64,000 bases of DNA from CAIXSC01 sp046349855 (GTDB lineage Bacteria > Planctomycetota > Planctomycetia > Pirellulales > Pirellulaceae). Where the stretch lies: positions 1 to 64,000 of the forward strand of contig JAXMBM010000014.1 of the NCBI GenBank assembly GCA_046349855.1, given 5' to 3'. The translations under genes were made by a program, and so were the position numbers. The notes beneath the pieces were generated by a model. That model searched no databases and had not been told where the DNA came from. It was given only the letters and a program-made list of their open reading frames with translations. Positions 33,126-42,582 of this stretch are shown here, piece after piece. Every line of letters begins with the position of its first letter. Within the stretch, counting starts at the first letter, position 1.

Positions 33126-34475
33126 ATGTCGGAATTGATCATCAGTGTGTCGGGACTGCGCGGCGTGGTGGGCGAATCGCTGACCCCCGAGGTGGCTCTG
33201 CGATACGCCGTGGCGTTCGCGGCCGAGGCGCCGCCGGGCCCGCTGGTGCTCACACGCGACGGCCGGCCCACCGGAGCGCTGCTGGCCGACGTGGTGCGCG
33301 GTGCCTTCTGCGCCGTGGGCCGCTCGGTGATCGATGCGGGCATCGCCGCCACGCCGACCACCGGCGTGCTGGTCCGGCGGTATCAGGCGGCCGGCGGTCT
33401 GCAGATTTCCGCCAGCCACAACCCGGCGCCCTACAACGGCATCAAGCTGTTCAGTCCGTCCGGTCAGGTCCTCACCGCCGCCGCCGGCGAACCGATCATC
33501 GCTCGCTTTCGCGCCCCGGTCGCTGGCTGGGTGAATCACCAGCGGATCGGCACCGTCACCGTGTGCGAGGACACGACCACCGATCACCTGGGACTGCTGC
33601 TGAATATCGTGGACGTCGAACGGATCCGGGACTGCGCCTTCTCCGTGCTGCTGGACTCGAACCACGGAGCCGGAAGCATCCTGGGAAACCGCCTGCTGGC
33701 CGAGTTGGGATGCCGCGTGGTGGTACGGGGTGGTGAGCCGACGGGGCGCTTCGCCCACTTGCCCGAACCAACCGCGGAGAATCTGGCCGAGATCGCTCCT
33801 CAGGTCCGCCAGGAACGGGCGGCCGTCGGATTCTGTCAGGACCCGGACGCCGATCGGCTGGCTCTGATCGATGACACGGGTCACTACATCGGCGAGGAAT
33901 ACACCTTGGCGCTGTGCCTGGACCACGTTCTGTCGGCGCACCCGGGCCCCATCGTGACGAATTGTGCGACCAGCCGCATGGCCGCCGATCTGGCCCAGCG
34001 TTACGGAGTCCCCTGCTATCGGTCCGCCGTGGGCGAAGCCCATGTCGTAGCGGAGATGCAGCGGCGGGGCGCTGTGTTCGGCGGCGAAGGCAATGGGGGG
34101 CCGATCGACCCGCGCGTCGGTTTCGTACGCGACAGCTTCGTGGGCCTGGCCCTGGTGCTCGATGCCCTCGCCGCGCGGCAGACTTCGTTGAGCCAATGGG
34201 TGGCACAACTTCCACGGTATGCGATCCGCAAGACGACCGTTCCCTTGGAGCGACCGCGCATCCCCCAGGCCCTGGCCGCTCTGCAAAAACACTATGCCTC
34301 GGCCCAGGCCGATACGCTCGACGGACTCCGTCTCGATTGGCCCGATCGCTGGCTGCTGGTGCGGGCCAGCAACACGGAACCGATCGTGCGGCTGATCGTC
34401 GAAGCCCCCACACCTGCAGACGCCGACTTGCTGTGCAGCGAGGCCGCGGAAGTTCTCTTGTCCGGAACCAGGTAG
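33126..34475 (+). CDS. Phosphohexomutase, phosphoglucosamine mutase-like
   Basis: This 449-residue protein belongs to the same superfamily as its divergent neighbour but to another subfamily: phosphoserine loop ISASHNPAPYNGIK (S97), metal loop DPDADRLAL, sugar loop GGEGNGG and phosphate loop RASNTEPIVR. The N-terminus SVSGLRGVVGESLTPE and the GEGNGG loop are typical of GlmM/archaeal-type phosphoglucosamine or phosphomannose mutases. It may provide glucosamine 1-phosphate for envelope sugars; the substrate is not proven. No convincing Shine-Dalgarno precedes the ATG. Confidence 0.88.
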   Translation: MSELIISVSGLRGVVGESLTPEVALRYAVAFAAEAPPGPLVLTRDGRPTGALLADVVRGAFCAVGRSVIDAGIAATPTTGVLVRRYQAAGGLQISASHNPAPYNGIKLFSPSGQVLTAAAGEPIIARFRAPVAGWVNHQRIGTVTVCEDTTTDHLGLLLNIVDVERIRDCAFSVLLDSNHGAGSILGNRLLAELGCRVVVRGGEPTGRFAHLPEPTAENLAEIAPQVRQERAAVGFCQDPDADRLALIDDTGHYIGEEYTLALCLDHVLSAHPGPIVTNCATSRMAADLAQRYGVPCYRSAVGEAHVVAEMQRRGAVFGGEGNGGPIDPRVGFVRDSFVGLALVLDALAARQTSLSQWVAQLPRYAIRKTTVPLERPRIPQALAALQKHYASAQADTLDGLRLDWPDRWLLVRASNTEPIVRLIVEAPTPADADLLCSEAAEVLLSGTR

Positions 34476-34517
34476 CTCGGTCGCCCACCTGCCTCAGGCC
34501 CATTCCTCGTCGTTCGC

Positions 34518-36751
34518 TCAGGCGGCTTGAGGCGGTCGAGCGTGCTGGGCCCAATCGATCCAGTCGGCTACCTCGTTGAGATCGGGCGGCGGACTCCCAC
34601 GGAGAAACGCCTCGGCCTCGCGCGTGCCCAGGAAGGGTTCGATCAATTCGAACAGCGACGCCGGATCCATCGCGGCGAGTTCCGCCGGATCCGTGACACC
34701 ACAGGCCACCAGGATCTGCGCATCGTGACCGCGCAGCTCCGGCACGCGAGTCATCAACTCGGACTGCTGCTGCCACTGGCGGATCGCATCCGCATCGACC
34801 GACTTGTGCCCCAGCCGCCCGGCCAACTGATTCGCATCGGCCTCCAGCAGGTCGCCGACGGTGCGGATTCCGACCGCTTCCAGCCGGCGAGCCATCTTGG
34901 GACCGATCGTCGGTGCCGCTTCCACCTCATCCTGCCATTGCAGGTTGAACTTCAGTTGTCCGGAGCGTGCCGACGGCTTGGCGTCCCGCTCGCCGTCCGC
35001 TGGCTTCTCCTGGCGATCCAGCAGCGCCGACGCTTCCTCTCCGGACGGCTCCGCCGCCGAGTCCTTGGACGACCGGCGACGCAGTCGTGGCACGAGTCGT
35101 TTGACCTTGCCCGCCGTCTGAGTCGCTCCTTGCCACACCCGCGAAGCCATGCCGCGTAGCGCCTGACCGACGCGTGCCCGACGCGAAGGACGATCGGTCT
35201 CGTCCCCCGAGTCGCTCTCCGCCGCGCCGTCCTCGGAGTCCCCTTCCGGCCGTTCGTCCTCCGCTCGCTCGTTCTCCGGCGGGTCCACCTTCCGACGCTC
35301 CTCGTCACCGGCTTCCACCGCCGTTGGAGCTTTGCGCCAGAATCCCCAGCCCCGTCGCTTCGTCGGCTGCTCCGTCGACTCGGCCGATTCGACCGGCTGG
35401 CGTTCTCGCGGCACGCGCGTCGGACGCGGCGTCTCGGGCACCGCGACCGACATTTCTTCCGCCGACGCGGCCGCTTCGTCCCACGAGGTATTCGCCAACG
35501 TGGCGGGGGACTCTCGGTCGAACCGGCTCCCGGCCGTCGTCCGTCCGCGATACCGTTCTCCCGGCCGCCGGCGACGACGCACCGTCGCGGCCAAAGGTGT
35601 GCGGGCGGCGCGCGGAGTCGTCGCCCGAACCATCGTCGTTCCCATCCCCACCCCCTGCTTGCTCACCGGCGCCGGTGGCACAAACAGCGGGCGGTCCTCG
35701 TCGGCCAGCCACGCCAGCGGACGGATGTCCCAGTCAAACCAGCGCGCGAGGAAACCGGGGCGTCGGTGCCGCGGAGGAGTTCCATAACCGTGCTTCAGAC
35801 CGGTGGGTCGAGCCGGCTGGGCATCCAGTTCACTCAACGGCACCTTGAGCACCTGATGGGCGTGCAGCTTGCGGACGAAACGCTCGTCGTCCGGCAGGTT
35901 CTCCACCACTTTGCCGCGGCGTTCCGCCTCTTCCAGGATGGCTTCCAACTGATCCCGCTCGTCTTCATCAGCCAGTCGCTGGAGGAACCAGCGGGCCGGC
36001 AGCTTGACCGTCGCCAGAAATGTCTCGACCACCAGTTCGCACATCGGCGGACACGAGCCGGCTTCGACAAACGCCCGCTCCAGCACCCGGGCAAATCCCA
36101 CGGCGGCATACCCGATCATCTGAGCGATCCGGTCCTTGCATTCCTGGTCGAGTCCCGCGGGGGGATCCTCGACTCCCTTGGCCAGATGGTAATGGTCGAG
36201 CAGCGCATCGTAGTGCGAATTCGCCAGCTCGGCCCCCTGCCGCATCAGCCGCTCCAGCCAGTCCGGTCCGTCGGACACGGTCACCGACGGATAACCGCCC
36301 AGATCCTGCTCCAGAATGTTCTGCAGTTCCTCGTAACTCTTCGAAATACTCCACTCGGCGGCCCGGTGAACCTTTCCTCTTCCTCCGACTGCCCCGTGTG
36401 AAACGGCATCAAGGGGTCGGTGAAGTAGTGACTGAGGATGCCGGCCGAGTAGACCGCGTCGCTCCAATACTGCCGCCGCAGGGCCAGCACCAGCCGCTCG
36501 TACCAGAGCTTCGACGTCCGAATGGCTCCGCCCCAACCGTTGTCCCGCACATGGAAAACGTGGTTCTGAAAGTCCTTGAACTCGTCGTCCGGGACCTTGG
36601 CCCCGCGCAGATAGGGCTCGTAATAGTTGAGAAACAACTCACGCCAGCCGTCCGCATCGGGGCAGCGCAAATGGCGCAGCGCATCGAGCGCCAGTTTGTG
36701 GTGAGTTCCCGGACAGGCCGAGAGAAACACGAGTCGATAGAGGATCCCCAT
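34518..36751 (-). pseudogene. Zinc-dependent phospholipase C-like protein with DUF4332 domain, frameshifted
   Basis: The N-terminal part (36751-36365) reads MGILYRLVFLSACPGTHHKL, with HVFHVRDN and GILSHYFTDPLMPFHTGQSE, the histidine/aspartate pattern of zinc-dependent phospholipase C-like proteins. At about 36370-36385, within a GAGGAAGAGGAAAGG tract, the frame breaks; the other frame continues HRAAEWSISKSYEELQ, the expected next segment. The second part has a helical domain, a long charged disordered linker, and a C-terminal helix-hairpin-helix DUF4332 domain (TIGPKMARRLEAVGIRTVGD). Either a mutation or a sequencing error could explain the break. The full protein would be about 740 residues. 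Confidence 0.75.
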
Positions 36752-37053
36752 GGCCGAACCGTTCCTCCATGAACAAGCCAGGTGGGGCCGTTATAGCTCG
36801 TACCGCTCAAATCGCAAAGACGAACCGGCGACATCCCCACACCTGAGGGGCGTACGGGGATGGGGGGAGATCGCCCGCTCGGTAAAGTGACGCCGCCGCC
36901 ACCGTCGCACAAAGTGCTTCCAGCGCCCCCGCTTACCGACCGAACTCCCTCCGCAACATTCCGCCAGGACACCCCGGAATCGGCGAACTGCCCGGGCTGG
37001 GACCGGGACCGGGGCGAGGGAAAGGGTGGCGGAACGAAAGGACCGAGGCGTCC
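36752..37053. other. Gene-free interval
   Basis: These 302 bp upstream of the phospholipase-like gene hold no supported gene; the open frames lack start signals and similarity. A purine-rich stretch with gggaccgggaccggggcgag lies near 37000. Confidence 0.5.
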
Positions 37054-40044
37054 TTACCGCGTCGTCGGGACGATGACTCGCGAAGGATGGCCGCCGTAAG
37101 CGGACCGCTGTTTCGAGTACCGCGAATAGTGCGGCGGGGACGCGGGGTACACATACGACGCCGGGACGGGAACCGGGGGCCCGACCATGATCACTGCGGG
37201 CTGCGGTGCGCGATAGGCCGACCGCTGCGGTCGAGAAACCGTCTTGGCACGATAGTCGATGCTGTCGACACCGGCCCGCTGCACTTCCCGGACGCGCGTC
37301 CGTTCCCGGACCACCTCGACCGGAACCACTCCCACCGGCTGGGGTACATATTCGTAAACCACGGGGTGCCGCACCCATTGCGCGGAGAGCCGCGAGTTGC
37401 CGCGCTGCGGCGACAATGCGCGATGCTCGACATGATACGACGACTCCTGCACCACCGAGCCCGCTTTGTCGGGGCGATGGCCTTGCGGAGGCAGGACGAT
37501 CGGCGCGACCGCCGGTCCCGCCTGCCGAACCTTCGGCTTCGTTGGAAATTCATGGACCGACACCTGGCCAGCGAGGGCCCAGCTCCAACCACCCGACCGG
37601 AGAGCCACCAAGGCCGGGAGGAGTTCGTTCCATAGCGACCCGGCCGCTCCCAGCAACTCGACAGCGCGCGGCGCTGGTAACGCGGCTTGCAGATTCACGG
37701 TAAGTCCCACCTCATTGCTCCGCACCACATCCTGCGGTTGCTGCACATCGAAGGGGGCGGTGGCCTGGATGCGAACCCCCTTGAGTTCTCCCGGCTTGGT
37801 ACCGGCGGGAAAATTCAGCGGCAGAGCGAACTCGACCTGTCCCGGCGGCACCACCACGCTCGGCGCCTTCACCCCCTCGGGCAAACCGACCAGCGTCACC
37901 GTCACGGGCGTATCCCAGCCCGCCGCTCGCACCACGCGTCCTTGCACTTTGCCCGCTTCCCCGTCGCCCACCTTGCCCGGCAACTGCGCGGGACTGGTGA
38001 CCTCCAGGGCCAACTGTGTTCGCGTCGCCAGCACGCGCACCGGTGTCGCCGCCGACGCCGTCACGGTCTTGTTGTCGGCGCCCAGCAATTCGGCCACCAC
38101 AGCCACCGACCAGGGACCCGCCGTCAAGTCGGCCGGCACCCGCAGCTGCACTGTTGCCTCTCCCTGGTCCGCTGCCAGCGGAGGAGCGTCATCCAGTCGC
38201 AATGCCCGTTCGAGATCGTCTTCCTGCACGTCCATGTTGTTCCGCTTGACCGTCCTTTTGGGCATGGGCTGCGAGGTCACGAGGCGAAATCGCACGCTGC
38301 CCGCGGCGTTGGGACCGCGGCGGACCACCAGCGAACGCGGGAGTTTCCAGCCGAGCGGCAGCGGTTCGTCCGGCCGCTCACCCGCCCACTCGACCGCGAG
38401 CGCTCCGGGCGCAGTCACCGCCACCGCCAAATCCTCACGGCTCCACGGGCGCATCCGCCGCGTCGGCGCCTCGGGGAGCAAGGCGACGCGCTGGAACGCG
38501 GTCGGACCGTCGCTCCCCTGCACGATAACCCGGCCGACTCCGACCGCGGCCGGCCCGCTCGCGGGAGCCGATAACGACAGCAGACCTTGCGTGGCTCCCG
38601 GCGCCAGCGACGCTCCCTGCAACTGCACTCCGCCTGGCAGCCCCTCGACCACCACCTGCAGAGGACCGTCGTAAGCCTGCCGCGTTACCTGCACCGGCAA
38701 CAGCACCGTGCCACCAGCGGGGATGTTGAGTCGATCGGCGTCGAAGGTCGCACTGACGGTCGGCCGTTGCAGATCGCGGACCACGAGCCGGTAGACAAAA
38801 TCGGCTCCGCCCCGTCCCTGCAAATCGCGCAGCACCAGGGTCAGCCGCTCGACTTTCTCAGGTACGGTGAAATCGAGCCCGGGATCGGGAGTTCCGGGAC
38901 GATCGTCGCCCGAGGCCAACCCGTTGCCTTGCGGTCCCAGGATCGTCAACACGCCATCCAGGGGCGAACCCAGTCGGCGCGCCACGACATCGAACTGCAG
39001 ACGGCTGCCGGGAACCACGTCGATCACGAGCCGATCTTCCTCACCCCGGGCAGCCAGCCGGCCGCTAATGGCCAGCGGTGGTCGCCCCAAGGGGCTCGCC
39101 GGTCCCGCCGCCGGCGCGGCTCCTTCGAGCACTTCCGGCATGTCCGAGACAAACACGCGCGGGACATGACCGGTAAACAGCAAACCGGGCGGAGGAACCG
39201 CCGGTCGTTCGCCGGGAACGGTTCCGGTCGCCGTGAAATCAGTTCGCGTGCCGGCTGGCAGATGTCCGCCAATCCATTCCAGCGACGCGGTCGCTCCCAA
39301 CGTCACTCCCGTCGGCAGGAGTTGTTCGCCAAACGCCAGCTCGCCCACTTTGAGTCGGACAAAACCAGGAGCAGCGGCTCGATAGAGTACGTCGTGCACC
39401 TCGATCGTATACACGCCGTCCGCCGGGAGCGGCGGCACGACGAGATGCGTGTCGCCCGAGAATTCCAGTTGCGGAGCCCGCCACGCCCACTGCACGCCTC
39501 GAGCGTCGTAGATCCGCACCACCGGCCGTACCGCACCTCCCAACCGCTGGCACTCGACATCCACCGTGACCACCTGTCCCTTGCGGCCGGTAAACGCGGT
39601 GCGCAACCGCTGCTCGCCGGCCAATTGACCATGCAGGGCGACGGGGAGGGTTTCGATCTGCGGAGTCCACGGAAGTTGCGGGAGTCGATCGACACCCACG
39701 GGCACAGCATTCGAGACCCCGGATTCATTCGCCACCCGGAGGTCGTAGATCCCCGGTGCGACTTCGCCGGGCAGAGTGATCTGGAATGCACAGCGCTGCG
39801 GCGTCGCGTCGGGCAGTAACGTCGAGGTCGCCTGGGGCCAAGGCAAGAGTAAGCGGGACTGCGGCCCCAGTTCACTCCCCTCGATCACTACGGTCGTGGA
39901 ACCGCCGATCGTCAGGCCACGCAGCGACGCGGGGCCGACGGTGGGAGCCGCATCGACCAGCGTTCCCGGGAGCAGACAGAGCCACAGCGCGGACCAACAA
40001 AGCCGCACGACACCGTGCGGTGCCGCAGCAGGGAGCCTGAACAT
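37054..40044 (-). CDS. Large secreted beta-sandwich protein with pre-peptidase C-terminal (PPC)-like domains
   Basis: The 996-residue product has a signal peptide ending at LVDA. Next is an IPT/TIG-like sandwich (SLRGLTIGGSTTVVIEGSEL), then two PPC-like domains (GQLAGEQRLRTAFTGRKGQ... and GRLAARGEEDRLVIDVVPGS), then several Ig-like beta domains. The last 150 residues are basic, Tyr/Pro/Arg-rich and look disordered (YRAPQPAVIMV, YVYPASPPHYSRYSKQ). No catalytic residues are seen; it is probably a cell-surface or matrix protein. The start at 40044 follows GGAG; the frame is open to 40071. It lies 90 bp downstream of the TPR/DPF protein gene on the same strand. Confidence 0.75.
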   Translation of the reverse strand: MFRLPAAAPHGVVRLCWSALWLCLLPGTLVDAAPTVGPASLRGLTIGGSTTVVIEGSELGPQSRLLLPWPQATSTLLPDATPQRCAFQITLPGEVAPGIYDLRVANESGVSNAVPVGVDRLPQLPWTPQIETLPVALHGQLAGEQRLRTAFTGRKGQVVTVDVECQRLGGAVRPVVRIYDARGVQWAWRAPQLEFSGDTHLVVPPLPADGVYTIEVHDVLYRAAAPGFVRLKVGELAFGEQLLPTGVTLGATASLEWIGGHLPAGTRTDFTATGTVPGERPAVPPPGLLFTGHVPRVFVSDMPEVLEGAAPAAGPASPLGRPPLAISGRLAARGEEDRLVIDVVPGSRLQFDVVARRLGSPLDGVLTILGPQGNGLASGDDRPGTPDPGLDFTVPEKVERLTLVLRDLQGRGGADFVYRLVVRDLQRPTVSATFDADRLNIPAGGTVLLPVQVTRQAYDGPLQVVVEGLPGGVQLQGASLAPGATQGLLSLSAPASGPAAVGVGRVIVQGSDGPTAFQRVALLPEAPTRRMRPWSREDLAVAVTAPGALAVEWAGERPDEPLPLGWKLPRSLVVRRGPNAAGSVRFRLVTSQPMPKRTVKRNNMDVQEDDLERALRLDDAPPLAADQGEATVQLRVPADLTAGPWSVAVVAELLGADNKTVTASAATPVRVLATRTQLALEVTSPAQLPGKVGDGEAGKVQGRVVRAAGWDTPVTVTLVGLPEGVKAPSVVVPPGQVEFALPLNFPAGTKPGELKGVRIQATAPFDVQQPQDVVRSNEVGLTVNLQAALPAPRAVELLGAAGSLWNELLPALVALRSGGWSWALAGQVSVHEFPTKPKVRQAGPAVAPIVLPPQGHRPDKAGSVVQESSYHVEHRALSPQRGNSRLSAQWVRHPVVYEYVPQPVGVVPVEVVRERTRVREVQRAGVDSIDYRAKTVSRPQRSAYRAPQPAVIMVGPPVPVPASYVYPASPPHYSRYSKQRSAYGGHPSRVIVPTTR

Positions 40045-40133
40045 GGGGGAGAACTCCGGGAGCAAATACAAAGACCGCCGCCCGCTGGGGAAGCGGGCGG
40101 CGGCCGGGGTAGATCAGTTCCGTCAACAGCGTC

Positions 40134-41420
40134 TCAAGAACCGAAGGGATCGTCTTCTTCGGGCTTCTTGTCGTCTTTGGCGGCTGGTTTCTCGTCGGCC
40201 GGTTTTTCTTCGGCAGGCTTGTCGTCGGCAGGCTTCTCGTCGGCAGGCTTTTCTTCGGCAGGTTTTTCTTCGGCAGGCTTGTCGTCGGCCGGCGCGTCGT
40301 CGGCGGCGGGCTTTTCCTTCTTCATGTCGGCCGGTTCGTCGGCGAACGGATCGGCTTCGTCCGCCGGCTTGGCGGCCGGTTTCGCCGCCGGCTTTTCCGC
40401 CGGGGCATCGTCACCAAACGGTTCGTCGGCGGCCGGCTTGGCCTCTTCCTTCATCGCCGGCTTGTCGGCCGGAGCATCTCCGCCGTCGGCGCCGAACGGA
40501 TCGTCTTCGGCCTTCGCGGCGGGCTTCGCCGCTGGCTTGGCGGCCGGCTTTTCCGCCGGAGCATCTCCGCCAAACAGATCGTCGTCGGCTTTCGCGGCGG
40601 GCTTTGCCGCCGGCTTCTCGGCCGGGGCATCGGCGCCAAACGGATCGCCTTCGTCAACTTTCACGTCAGCTTTCACGCCAGGCTTGGGGGCCGGCTTTTC
40701 AAGCGGCTTTTCCTCCGGGGCGGCGGCGCCAAACGGATCATCTTCGGCCTTCGGAGCAGGCTTGTCCGCCGGCTTCGCACCCGGAGCATCATCGCCAAAC
40801 AGATCATCCTGCGCCGGCTTGCCTTCGGCAGGCTTCGGAGCCTCCTTGGCAGGAACCTTTTCCGACTTCTGATCGGCGAACAGATCGGGTGCGTCGCCTT
40901 CGGCGGGCGGCGTCTTGTCCATCGGTTCCGCGGTGGTATCGGCCGGCGGCGTGGCCGGTTTGCGAATCACCTGCTGTTCGGCGCGCTGAGATTCTTCGTA
41001 GCGCTGCACCTTCTGTCGAACGCCGCGCTGGTACACCGTCAGCCGCGCGGTGGCACGGGCCTGTTCCAGCAGAATCCGATCGGTTCCCTGCACTCGCTGG
41101 AGCGACTGCGAAACGTGGAAGAACTGGTCGTTGGACGACAGTTCCATCTCCGCGCCCGTACGATAATCGGCCTTGGCCTCATCGGGCCGGCCCAGCCGAG
41201 CGTAGGACAAGCCGCGGAAATAATAGCAACGCGGGTCGCGGGAGCCAGCTTCAATCGCCTCGCTCATGAGCTCATGAGCCTGGCTGTATTGACGGGCGAA
41301 GTACGCATGCACTCCGCGCCCGTAAAGATCCTGTAACAGGGCGTCCTGTCCCGCGCCAGGGCTCGCTGCCACTCCGCACACCACGAGCGCGGCGAGTCCA
41401 ATGTAGGCAATCCGATTCAT
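40134..41420 (-). CDS. Secreted TPR protein with a long Lys/Pro/Ala/Asp-rich repetitive tail
   Basis: The 428-residue protein has a signal peptide (LAALVVCGVAASPGAG) and two TPR-like helices pairs (residues about 30-100: HAYFARQYSQAHELMSEAI, YYFRGLSYARLGRPDEA). From about residue 150 the chain is disordered and made of AEKPAAKPA units separated by nine D-(P/L/E)-F motifs, mostly DDPFG or DDLFG. The composition is unlike any neighbour except for GC content. The tail may bind a repeated partner or the cell surface. Recognised only at the TPR level. Confidence 0.8.
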   Translation of the reverse strand: MNRIAYIGLAALVVCGVAASPGAGQDALLQDLYGRGVHAYFARQYSQAHELMSEAIEAGSRDPRCYYFRGLSYARLGRPDEAKADYRTGAEMELSSNDQFFHVSQSLQRVQGTDRILLEQARATARLTVYQRGVRQKVQRYEESQRAEQQVIRKPATPPADTTAEPMDKTPPAEGDAPDLFADQKSEKVPAKEAPKPAEGKPAQDDLFGDDAPGAKPADKPAPKAEDDPFGAAAPEEKPLEKPAPKPGVKADVKVDEGDPFGADAPAEKPAAKPAAKADDDLFGGDAPAEKPAAKPAAKPAAKAEDDPFGADGGDAPADKPAMKEEAKPAADEPFGDDAPAEKPAAKPAAKPADEADPFADEPADMKKEKPAADDAPADDKPAEEKPAEEKPADEKPADDKPAEEKPADEKPAAKDDKKPEEDDPFGS

Positions 41421-41589
41421 CCGAACCGCTCCTGAAACTAGGGAGACTCCGCGGACATACGCGACTCTTCGTCTGTCTTATCCTAGTCGCGCCCCAAGGG
41501 GGTCGCAAGCAATTCCGCGCCCCCTGGCACCACCCTCTCCCGTCGGAATAACCGGCAGGATCCCGTCCCGTGGACCTCGATCCCCCACT

Positions 41590-42228
41590 CTACGGGAGAC
41601 GCTTCACCCGGATATTGCGGTAATACACCGTGCTCCCCGGGTCGTGAGCCTGCAAGGCGAACGTCCCCTGGCTGAGCTTCACGGTGCCGGCCACCTGTTC
41701 CGGTTCCGTGTAATCAACCACCGTCCGACCATTGATTTTCACCGTCACGTGCTTGCCCTGGACGATGATGTGCTGTGTCCAGTACTCACCATCCTTGGCG
41801 GGCGGTTCGAGCACCTTGACCGTGTTGTACAGCCCCCCCGTCTTCTGCGGGTCGGGCTGGTACGTGTTGTTCACCTGCGTCTCGTAGCCCCACTTCGGCC
41901 ACCCTTCGTCCTGATACTGCGTGTGAATGAAGATCCCGCCGTTGCTGTTGGGCTTCGTCATCACCTCGGCCTTGAACTCAAAATTCACGAACGGCTGAGC
42001 GTCCCCCACGTAAAACGCGTGACTCCGCGGGCCATTCGCCACCAGCGCCCCGTCCTCCAGCCGCCAGCTGTCGCGATTTTCGTTGATCTTCCAGCCGTTC
42101 AGCGACTTGCCGTCGAAGATCGTCACCCACCCGTCCCCCTCCTTGTCGTCCGCCCACATCGGCCCGACCGCGACCAACCAGCCAAGTACCATCCACCAAC
42201 GATTCCACTTGCTCACGCTGCTGCGCAT
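41590..42228 (-). CDS. Secreted DUF1080 protein (3-keto-disaccharide hydrolase family)
   Basis: The 212-residue protein is a signal peptide (WWMVLGWLVAVGPMWA) followed by one DUF1080 domain: WVTIFDGKSLNGWKI at the start, NGGIFIHTQYQDEGWPKWGYE in the middle and YYRNIRVKRL at the end. DUF1080 has a concanavalin-like jelly-roll fold; members hydrolyse 3-keto-glycosides. The start at 42228 is supported by GGGAGCGG upstream and by the signal peptide; the frame is open to 42609. Confidence 0.92.
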   Translation of the reverse strand: MRSSVSKWNRWWMVLGWLVAVGPMWADDKEGDGWVTIFDGKSLNGWKINENRDSWRLEDGALVANGPRSHAFYVGDAQPFVNFEFKAEVMTKPNSNGGIFIHTQYQDEGWPKWGYETQVNNTYQPDPQKTGGLYNTVKVLEPPAKDGEYWTQHIIVQGKHVTVKINGRTVVDYTEPEQVAGTVKLSQGTFALQAHDPGSTVYYRNIRVKRLP

Positions 42229-42582
42229 GGTCCACCGCTCCCGCGAAAACCTCGCCGCCCGACCTCCGGCGCCAGCAGCCTGTCTGCCGCGAATCCCCGT
42301 GCCCGACGGCCCCGCTCGTACCGGCCCACCAGTGTGACAGCCCGCCGGACTGGAGTAAACGGCTCGGCCCCGCGGCGCGAGTGCGGGGAGGCCGGCGAGC
42401 CGATTTCTACCTGAATCCCCCGGTCTTCCCAGCCTATTGCCGCTCAGGCCAGGTGGACCAGTTCTCGGCCCAGCCTCACGCTCCCCCACGGCGTAATTCG
42501 CGTTGGGGCGGGCGAGTCGGTTCGCTATACTCCCGCCTTCCCACAGGGCGCCAGGGACGGCGTTCGCGGGTGAGGACCAGGG
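42229..42582. other. Gene-free divergent intergenic region
   Basis: These 354 bp separate the divergent DUF1080 and lipoprotein genes and should contain both promoters. No clear -35/-10 pair, repeat or hairpin stands out. Confidence 0.5.
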
